Shown: positions 30,333-35,371 of the stretch, piece after piece
How the letters are laid out: each line of letters starts with the position of its first letter
Numbering within the stretch: the first letter of the stretch is position 1
Source of the DNA: Campylobacter sp. CCUG 57310
GTDB lineage: Bacteria > Campylobacterota > Campylobacteria > Campylobacterales > Campylobacteraceae
Direction of reading: 5' to 3'
Length of the DNA: 35,371 nucleotides
Assembly (NCBI RefSeq): GCF_013201975.1
Contig: NZ_CP053846.1
Coordinates: forward strand, 1-35,371
The notes under the pieces: model-generated
The model's input: the letters and a program-made list of their open reading frames with translations, nothing else
Told to the model about the DNA's origin: nothing
Database searches by the model: none
Made by a program: the position numbers and the translations under genes

Positions 30333-31145
30333 TTATTGTCTTCTTGCTCTTCTTCTTTGCGTAGCTCTCTCGCTCCAGTCGCTTAAAAGCTCTTCTGTTG
30401 TTTTATGCCTATTTTCTAACGCCATTGTCCTTTTGCTAGTCGATTTTTTTATCTCGTTTTTGTAACCAAAATCTATGATATTTAAATCTCTTAGCTCTTT
30501 TTTCATAATATCTACAAAGCTATCTTTTAAGCTTCTTATATCTGCGATTAAGTCTTTTACGGTGTCTAAAACCGCTCTCTTATGCTCTGTTATCTGTTCT
30601 ATGCGCTCTTGCTCTTTAACTTCATCATCTGTTTTTTTAACTCTTAAATTCTGTGCTTCTTCCGTTCTATAAGCCGGTATATGATTATTCATCAAAGCAC
30701 TGCCTAAGCTATCTTCATAACCTCTTTGTATTAAAAAATCGGCTATTATTATCTGTGCTTCTTCTGCATTAGTTCCTACGTATTGAATATGCGGGCTATT
30801 GATTTCTCGGTCTTGTAAATGTAGCTCTACAATTCCCTTTAAATCGTGTCTTGCTAGTTCCTCTTGTAGTGCCTTTAAAAAGTCTTTAATTTCGCTATAA
30901 ACAATATTTCTGCACCATATATTCGCCGTTTTAACCTCTCCGAATTGCTCTAAATAGGCTAATAAATTTGTGCGTAGCTCTTTAGCTCCAGTCATAGTTT
31001 TTTCAGGGTTTCTACGATTATCAACTAATTTTTTTATAGCTTCTTCAAACCATTTTCGGCTTTTGTCGTCTTCGATTAAAAGCAAGGCTGTTTCCGCCTC
31101 TCTTAAAAGACTTCTGCTATTAACCCCTCTTGCTGATTGCACCAT
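30333..31145 (-). CDS. Relaxosome-like protein with partial HUH motif
   Basis: A 270-residue soluble protein. Residues 55-135 resemble relaxase topology: a helical segment with LLAYLEQFG, a second helix, then ELHLQDREINSPHIQYVG, where H109, D112 and H119 fit relaxase motif III but the third His is Gln (121). The C-terminal half is helical and very basic, ending TQRRRARRQ. Basic C-termini are typical of relaxases exported by T4SS. It may be the real relaxase, an inactive relative, or a partner of the small HUH protein at 15322-15819. No certain catalytic Tyr can be assigned. Confidence 0.5.
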   Translation of the reverse strand: MVQSARGVNSRSLLREAETALLLIEDDKSRKWFEEAIKKLVDNRRNPEKTMTGAKELRTNLLAYLEQFGEVKTANIWCRNIVYSEIKDFLKALQEELARHDLKGIVELHLQDREINSPHIQYVGTNAEEAQIIIADFLIQRGYEDSLGSALMNNHIPAYRTEEAQNLRVKKTDDEVKEQERIEQITEHKRAVLDTVKDLIADIRSLKDSFVDIMKKELRDLNIIDFGYKNEIKKSTSKRTMALENRHKTTEELLSDWSERATQRRRARRQ

Positions 31146-31147
31146 TT

Positions 31148-31624
31148 TTAACGTCTTTTTATATTCAAATTTGTGTTATGCTGTGTGCTTGTTTCTTTAG
31201 CTTTAGCTTCGGTCTTATTCATTAAAAAGTTTGCGTTTAGCTCTTTACCCTGATTGTTAATTGCATTTTTAATATCTTTCATATTCTCTTCAAAGTTTTC
31301 AGGGCTGATCTGCTTTATTTGCTCCTGAAAACTCTTAGTTTCTAAAATTTTATTGTCAAGCTCTTTGCCTACTTCCCTATGCTTTTCTATCTCTTCTAAA
31401 ATTTTATCTATCGCTTGCTCTAATTCAGGATTATTTACCTTGTTTTCTTCTTCTCCGAAAATCTGCTTTTTAATCTCTTCTTTGTTTATCATATCTTGCA
31501 TAATGAAGTTTAAAACGCCTATAATTGCCTTAGTCGATAGCATATCGTTACTATCAGCCTTTAAATCTCTTAGTAAATTACTTCTACTTCTTTTTCGCTC
31601 TTCTAAGTTGTTTTGGTAGTTCAT
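31148..31624 (-). CDS. Coiled-coil hypothetical protein
   Basis: A 158-residue charged helical protein with coiled-coil character from about 50 to 125 and a basic end (NLNIKRR). It has no signal peptide. It is encoded directly before the 270-residue relaxosome-like protein. AAGGAG precedes the ATG. It may be a relaxosome accessory protein of the MobC type, judged only from size, charge and position. Confidence 0.5.
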   Translation of the reverse strand: MNYQNNLEERKRSRSNLLRDLKADSNDMLSTKAIIGVLNFIMQDMINKEEIKKQIFGEEENKVNNPELEQAIDKILEEIEKHREVGKELDNKILETKSFQEQIKQISPENFEENMKDIKNAINNQGKELNANFLMNKTEAKAKETSTQHNTNLNIKRR

Positions 31625-31641
31625 CTTAAATCTCCTTTGGA

Positions 31642-32031
31642 TTAAAAAATACCTAAAAATTTCTTCCTGCGATTTCTCTTATAAAAGTCGTCTAATTGCT
31701 TTTGCACTTGCTCGACTAGCCTTTTCTCTCTTTCTTGTAAATCATCAAATATAGCTTTTCTTTCGGTATCACTTATACTAGCTCCAGCGTTTGAGTTACC
31801 AAAACTTTTTAAGGCTTTGTTTTGCTCTTCTATCTTGCTAAATTTCTCTTCAAGCTCCGTAAATCGTTCGTCCAGTCCGTTAATCTCATTGATTAAACTT
31901 TCAAGCACCTTAGTTACTCTTGAATTTTCGTTTTTAAAGTGCTTAGTCATAGTATTTAGGTCAATTCTCGTGCTTTTAACAGTCTTGCCAAGTTCCGCAA
32001 GGCTATTTACAACTTCTTCCATAACGTCCAT
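31642..32031 (-). CDS. Coiled-coil hypothetical protein
   Basis: A 129-residue protein, nearly all helical, with heptad Leu/Ile from about 3 to 70 and 90 to 115, and a very basic C-terminus (YKRNRRKKFLGIF) that also ends in Phe. AAGGAG precedes the ATG. It lies between the Orc-like ATPase and other coiled-coil genes at the head of the leftward block. It may be a DNA-binding or scaffold partner in replication or relaxosome formation; this is inference. Confidence 0.5.
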   Translation of the reverse strand: MDVMEEVVNSLAELGKTVKSTRIDLNTMTKHFKNENSRVTKVLESLINEINGLDERFTELEEKFSKIEEQNKALKSFGNSNAGASISDTERKAIFDDLQEREKRLVEQVQKQLDDFYKRNRRKKFLGIF

Positions 32032-32049
32032 TTTATCGCTCCTTTTGAG

Positions 32050-33054
32050 TTATAAATTTTCTAATATATACCTTTTGAAAAAAGGATCATATATTAGAAA
32101 AATAGGCTTTTCTTTCGCCTTTTTAATTTTTAAAATCATATTTTCTTTTTCAAGACTGGATAGCAAGAAAAATAAATTTGACTTAACTAAATTTTCCTCC
32201 GTATAAATCAGTGTGTAAGGGTTTTCGCCTTTTGCTATTTTTAGTAAAATTTGTGATATATACTTGCGCCCTTTAATCGCTCGCATTTGTAACATAAAGA
32301 TATATTTGTTTTGATGATATACTTCATCTACTGCGCTCATTATTGCTTTATCGTCTATCTTCTCGTGCTTATTTAGTATTATTTCTCTGCAAACACTGCC
32401 GACATAATAAGGCATATTATTAGTATTTTCGATAATTAATTTAATACTAGCTTCGCTAATTTCTAAATCGCTCTCTTTAAATTCATCTTTAATAAATTTT
32501 GCAATCTCTTGATCTTGCAAGCGTGGCAAGGTAAAGACATTTGCAAAATCAAACAATATGCTTTTTTTATTCTCAAACATATCAACCCAAAAAGGGCTAT
32601 TTACATTTAGGCAAAAAATTACACTCCTTTGATTTCCAAAAACGCTGTTTAAAACGCTATTAAGCTCTTGTTTGTTTGTGCTTTGGATTTTCTCTATCTC
32701 GTCAAAATCATCAATCAATACGAAAATTTGCTTATTTCTGCTTTTTGCTTCGTATAGCAAAGCTTTAAAAATTCCCTCTAGCCTCTCCAGGCTATCGGCT
32801 CGTTTGCTCTCAAAATCTACGTTTAAAACTGTTCTCATTTCGTTTTTAAGCTTTAAAAAAAAATCATCAAGGCTAAAAATAAACTCAAATTTCAAGAAAA
32901 TCACTATTTTACTACTACTTAAATCATCTCTTATTTGCTCTAAAAAAACGGATTTTCCAAAAAATTGAGGTGCGTATATGGCTACGCTTTTACCGATTAA
33001 AAGGGTTTGTATTATCTCGCTTTTTAGTTGCTGTCTATCTATATATTCTTCCAT
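32050..33054 (-). CDS. Orc1/Cdc6-like (archaeal-type) AAA ATPase
   Basis: A 334-residue protein. The P-loop APQFFGKS (28-35) has Ala in place of the first Gly. Walker B is FVLIDDFDE (111-119). A helical lid region follows, and the last 80 residues (YISQILLKIAKGENPYTLI, then two helices and FLIYDPFFKRYIL) look like a winged helix. This is the plan of the prokaryotic ATPase family PF01637 and of Orc1/Cdc6 proteins. It lies immediately downstream of repL behind a conserved operator-promoter. It may help load replication factors or act as a switch. The ribosome binding site is weak (AAAG). Confidence 0.65.
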   Translation of the reverse strand: MEEYIDRQQLKSEIIQTLLIGKSVAIYAPQFFGKSVFLEQIRDDLSSSKIVIFLKFEFIFSLDDFFLKLKNEMRTVLNVDFESKRADSLERLEGIFKALLYEAKSRNKQIFVLIDDFDEIEKIQSTNKQELNSVLNSVFGNQRSVIFCLNVNSPFWVDMFENKKSILFDFANVFTLPRLQDQEIAKFIKDEFKESDLEISEASIKLIIENTNNMPYYVGSVCREIILNKHEKIDDKAIMSAVDEVYHQNKYIFMLQMRAIKGRKYISQILLKIAKGENPYTLIYTEENLVKSNLFFLLSSLEKENMILKIKKAKEKPIFLIYDPFFKRYILENL

Positions 33055-33084
33055 TTTCTTTACATTTACTTTGAGATTTTTATA

Positions 33085-33090
33085 ATTATA
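33085..33090 (-). promoter_or_regulatory. -10 box of the ATPase-led operon
   Basis: TATAAT on the minus strand starts three bases downstream of the operator arm CATAACTTTTT, exactly as at the ardC-like promoter. The start codon of the ATPase gene follows about 30 bases later. Confidence 0.65.
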
Positions 33091-33093
33091 GCT

Positions 33094-33123
33094 AAAAAGT
33101 TATGTATTGTTACATAACTTTTT
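33094..33123. promoter_or_regulatory. Operator palindrome copy 2 (ATPase operon promoter)
   Basis: AAAAAGTTATG and CATAACTTTTT recur with an 8-base spacer. Here the palindrome extends inward (AAAAAGTTATGTA / TACATAACTTTTT, 13-bp arms, TTGT centre). It overlaps the stop codon of repL (33122-33124) and abuts the -10 box. Confidence 0.75.
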
Positions 33124-33961
33124 AAAAATCCTTGTCATCGCTTGAGGGTATATCAAATAAGCTCGGCTCTGCCTTTGTTTTGCTAATTTTTGCAAGCTCT
33201 ATCTTAAGTCTTAGCCTCTCATTTTCAGCCTCTATTTTTTCTTTCTCTGCTAACTCTGCTTGCATTTTTAGCTTTAAAATTTTAATTTCCGAAACGTCCG
33301 CAGTATCTGTGATTGTTTCGTTTTTTGGTATTGTTTTGTTTTGTGGTATTTCTTTTATATCTTCTTCAATAGGTTTAGCTTCTATAATTTCGGGATTTGA
33401 TTTTCTAATTTTCTCAACTTCTTCTAAAATCATATCTTTATGCTCGATAAGCTGTCCGATATAATCGTCCTTATCGTCTATATATTCAGTTTCTACGCCA
33501 AAAGTTTTTTTACCATTAACAAAATCATACTCGACAAGCATACGTAATTTATTGATATTTACCCACTTACCTTTGCCAAAATAATATGGATTAATCATAT
33601 AAACAGAACTTCTTTTATTATTTTTTTCTCTTAGCAAAACATTATTTTTCACTAAATTTGTGATTAAAGGATTGATAGAACTAGGATTAAGCCCAACTTT
33701 TGCAGCTATTTTATCTTTAATTTCTTTCACTAAAACAATTGTGTTTGATCGTGAAATTTCAGATAAAATGCCAAATAATAATTTACTAGCACCACCACTA
33801 ACATTAGCAATAAAGCCTATATCTTGAGTAAAAGTCATAAAAAAATCGGGAGTTTGAGGTATTTTAGTAGTCGAAATTTCTTCGGTTGATAAAACTTCTC
33901 CAGTTACATTATCTATTTTTGTGTTTGTAGCTTGAGTTATAATAGTCTTAGTATTATTCAT
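33122..33961 (-). CDS. repL: RepL-like replication initiator
   Basis: A 279-residue protein. Residues 38-132 match the RepL plan: a leading FMTF segment, a helical pair, then a winged helix (KDKIAAKVGLNPSSINPLIT, with NVLLREKNNKRSSVYMINPYYF as the wing and the N-P end). RepL proteins initiate replication of small plasmids, and RepL-type genes are common on Campylobacter plasmids. The C-terminal 120 residues are a charged coiled coil, longer than in many RepL proteins, ending SSDDKDF. AAAGGAT precedes the ATG. Upstream lie iterons and direct repeats, as for an origin. The downstream operator overlaps its stop codon. Confidence 0.8.
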   Translation of the reverse strand: MNNTKTIITQATNTKIDNVTGEVLSTEEISTTKIPQTPDFFMTFTQDIGFIANVSGGASKLLFGILSEISRSNTIVLVKEIKDKIAAKVGLNPSSINPLITNLVKNNVLLREKNNKRSSVYMINPYYFGKGKWVNINKLRMLVEYDFVNGKKTFGVETEYIDDKDDYIGQLIEHKDMILEEVEKIRKSNPEIIEAKPIEEDIKEIPQNKTIPKNETITDTADVSEIKILKLKMQAELAEKEKIEAENERLRLKIELAKISKTKAEPSLFDIPSSDDKDF

Positions 33962-33994
33962 AACTTATCCTTTAAGTATAACCATAATGTTAAT

Positions 33995-34079
33995 TTAATG
34001 AAAATGTTAAGTAATTATATCATATAAATTATTGATTACATAATGATTTTATTAAATTAATGAAAATGTTAAGTAATTA
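33995..34079 (+). repeat. Paired 23-bp direct repeats at the repL promoter
   Basis: The unit TTAATGAAAATGTTAAGT (plus five more bases) occurs exactly at 33995-34017 and 34057-34079, 62 bases apart. The inner copy overlaps the minus-strand -10 TATAAT (34014-34019), and the outer copy lies upstream of it. This is the layout of an autoregulated initiator gene or of an origin with two binding sites. Confidence 0.7.
34014..34019 (-). promoter_or_regulatory. -10 box of repL
   Basis: TATAAT on the minus strand, preceded by TATGA, lies about 53 bases before the repL start codon and overlaps the inner copy of the 23-bp repeat, so occupancy of that repeat should repress repL. Confidence 0.5.
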
Positions 34080-34100
34080 CGCTAAAATCGAAGAAAATAA

Positions 34101-34179
34101 CTTAATATATATTCCATTATGCTTAATATATATTCCATTATGCTTAATATATATTCCATTATGCTTAATATATATTAAG
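34101..34179 (+). repeat. Iteron array (3 x 21 bp) ending in a 16-bp palindrome
   Basis: Three exact tandem copies of a 21-bp unit starting CTTAATATATATTCCATT occupy 34101-34121, 34122-34142 and 34143-34163. A fourth, partial copy runs into CTTAATATATATTAAG (34164-34179), a perfect 16-bp palindrome. A 21-bp period equals two helical turns, as in initiator-binding iterons. It lies about 140 bases upstream of repL. Confidence 0.8.
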
Positions 34180-34383
34180 TTACAATTTCTATTAAGTAGG
34201 CTATTTAAGTCCGACAGCAACGAGGTTTTAAAGGGTTTAAAATTCTTTTTTTATTTACTTTTTCTATATTATATTAATGCAGTTAAATTTGTTCTAAAAA
34301 ACTTGAAAAAATTTGATCCGACAGTTAAATTTTTTCAAAAAGATTAAAATTTTGATACAATATGAATTCTTTTTTATTGAGAT

Positions 34384-34425
34384 TAGGCTGTATTGCAAAT
34401 TTGATAGCTTGACAAATACAGCCTA
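34384..34425. terminator. Hairpin after the small membrane protein gene
   Basis: TAGGCTGTATT (34384-34394) and AATACAGCCTA (34415-34425) form an 11-bp stem with a 20-base loop, directly downstream of the leftward gene that ends at 34430. There is no clear T run, so it could be a terminator or an origin structure. Confidence 0.5.
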
Positions 34426-34429
34426 TATA

Positions 34430-34633
34430 TTAATAAAAATTTATATAAAAATAAACAATACTTCCATACAATAAAGCTGTTATTATAGATATTATTATAG
34501 CTGGTAATTTTTTTAAAAAGCTAACATCAAACAAATCTTCGTCCTTGTGAAATGAAGCTTTAGAATACATAAGCACAAAAACAAAAGCTCCTATTATTAG
34601 ACTAATAATTATTCCAAAAAAATGATTAGTCAT
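34430..34633 (-). CDS. Small two-helix membrane protein next to the right terminal repeat
   Basis: A 67-residue protein with two membrane helices (about 4-24 and 45-66) joined by a charged loop (KASFHKDEDLFDVSFLKK). The ribosome binding site AAGGAT straddles the inner border of the right terminal repeat, and the promoter lies within that repeat. It is the only gene between the origin region and the right end. Function unknown; size and topology resemble small exclusion, holin-like or toxin proteins, but nothing identifies it. Confidence 0.55.
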   Translation of the reverse strand: MTNHFFGIIISLIIGAFVFVLMYSKASFHKDEDLFDVSFLKKLPAIIISIITALLYGSIVYFYINFY

Positions 34634-34641
34634 ATTAAATC

Positions 34642-35371
34642 CTTACTACATAATCCAACTATGATTATTATACTATACATTAACTTATATTTATCTTAAA
34701 CTATAACTTATCTTTTAAGATAAATACATTTATACTAATTAATAAATAACTTTTTACTAAAAGTAATCAAATTTAACAAATCACAATATATTTATATTTA
34801 TCCTAAAAGATAACTTTATTTATACTATGATATAATCATTACTATATTTATACTAAATTATTACTATATTTATACTAATCTTATATTTATAGTTTTATTT
34901 ATAATCATCTTTTAAATATATTTACAGTATAATTTTATTTATTTCTTAGTATTTCTTAAATATATAATTAGTAACTTCTTGCTAAATTTTGATTTAGCTT
35001 GCCAAATTTTAGATCGGCTAGCTAAATTTAAGAGGTAAAATCAGTAAATACATTTATAAGATTACTATAAGATAACTAAATCTATATTGTATATTTACTA
35101 AGTTTTCAATATATAATTATTAAATATTAAATATATGATTACTAAATTATTACTATACTATAACTACATTATTATTATAGTTATCTTATATGAATATTAA
35201 GTTAAGAATTATCTAAGCAATATAAAACTAACCTTAACTTTAAGACTTCTATAAGCTCCATTTAGACTAGCTCACGCTTTAGAATTGTTTAAGTTTAGAC
35301 TAGCGAAACGCTGGGTGCATAGGACACGCCAGCACTGCCAGCTTTTCAGCGTTTCAGAGCAAGCACGGCGG
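34642..35371 (-). repeat. Right terminal inverted repeat (730 bp)
   Basis: This is the mirror copy of bases 1-730. It ends flush with the end of the window, as the left copy starts flush with base 1, which is what a complete linear molecule with inverted terminal repeats would give. Its inner border falls inside the ribosome binding site region of the small membrane protein gene that ends at 34633. An assembly break at the axis of a large palindrome in a circular molecule is the main alternative. Confidence 0.95.
34667..34672 (-). promoter_or_regulatory. Inward-facing -10 box in the right terminal repeat
   Basis: This is the mirror copy of the TATAAT at 700-705, read on the minus strand, about 34 bases upstream of the small membrane protein gene that starts at 34633. 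Confidence 0.5.

Larger units (their letters stand above)
33962..34429. other. Replication-control region, no supported gene
   Basis: This 468-base gap holds the repL promoter, paired 23-bp repeats, the iteron array with a palindrome, and a hairpin. TCCGACAG occurs at 34210-34217 and 34317-34324, and CAGTTAAATTT occurs at 34280-34290 and 34322-34332. It is most likely the internal origin region. I see no gene: the one open frame here encodes only repeat-derived and hydrophobic residues. Confidence 0.65.

Noticed and set aside
34101-34179. CRISPR-like array
   Set aside because: The 21-bp units are directly adjacent with no spacers and lie upstream of repL; this is an iteron pattern.
34060-34347. 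Open reading frame of 95 residues on the plus strand in the origin region
   Set aside because: Its N-terminal half is only the translated iterons (repeated LIYIPLC), there is no ribosome binding site, and it overlaps the regulatory repeats. I treat it as chance.
1-35371. Transposon or integrative element with long inverted repeats
   Set aside because: No transposase or integrase is encoded, and plasmid replication and partition genes are present. A target-site duplication cannot be seen because no flanking sequence is given.
1-35371. Linear phage-plasmid
   Set aside because: No capsid, terminase, portal, tail or lysis genes were found. The VirB1-like transglycosylase and small membrane proteins fit a T4SS better than a phage.

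Overview
The window looks like a complete, linear, conjugative replicon of 35.4 kb rather than a piece of chromosome. Bases 1-730 and 34642-35371 match as inverted repeats: the two boundaries fall exactly on mirror coordinates and every stretch I compared by eye was identical. The outermost 70 bases are GC-rich (about 60 %), while the rest of the repeat is extremely AT-rich. No integrase, transposase, protelomerase, protein-primed DNA polymerase or recognisable terminal protein is encoded, so how the ends are maintained is an open question. AT-richness, T-rich TATAAT promoters, poly-G runs, short signal peptides of the MKK type and the gene content suggest a Campylobacter-like host (Campylobacterota). 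This is inferred from style, with no marker gene to prove it.

Layout. (1) Left repeat, 1-730, with an inward-facing promoter. (2) A short rightward operon, 776-3191: two small proteins (one a CxxC/CxxC protein), a ParA ATPase, a ribbon-helix-helix partner, a Cys-containing hypothetical and a membrane-anchored protein. (3) A hairpin at 3193-3223 where the two transcription directions meet. (4) A leftward block of about 30 kb (33961 down to 3227) holding nearly everything else. From its 5' side: RepL-like initiator; Orc/Cdc6-like ATPase; coiled-coil and relaxosome-like proteins; a Ycf46-like AAA+ ATPase; a type IV secretion/conjugation locus (VirB9-like, TraP-like, lipoprotein, VirB8-like, VirB1 transglycosylase, VirB4, pilin/IcmD-like, DotM-like?, a small HUH relaxase candidate, VirD4, and a DotA/TraY- or VirB6-like polytopic protein); a zeta-toxin-like kinase; small membrane and secreted coiled-coil proteins; a small DNA-binding candidate; and an ArdC-like antirestriction protein. 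(5) The replication region 33962-34429, with 21-bp iterons, a 16-bp palindrome and paired direct repeats around the repL promoter. (6) A small membrane protein, 34430-34633, driven from the right repeat. (7) Right repeat.

How it may work together. RepL and the iterons would start replication near the right end, ParA and the RHH protein would partition the element, and the T4SS, coupling protein and relaxase would transfer it. The ArdC-like protein would protect incoming DNA. Two promoters at opposite ends of the leftward block, in front of the ATPase gene and the ardC-like gene, share the same operator, AAAAAGTTATG-N8-CATAACTTTTT-N3-TATAAT, so one regulator probably controls both. Several cytoplasmic proteins end in Arg/Gln-rich tails that may be T4SS export signals. 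Four others end in an acidic tail with a terminal Phe (DEDF/DKDF).

The most novel candidate is the whole: a linear, T4SS-bearing, RepL-type replicon with long inverted terminal repeats and no known telomere machinery.
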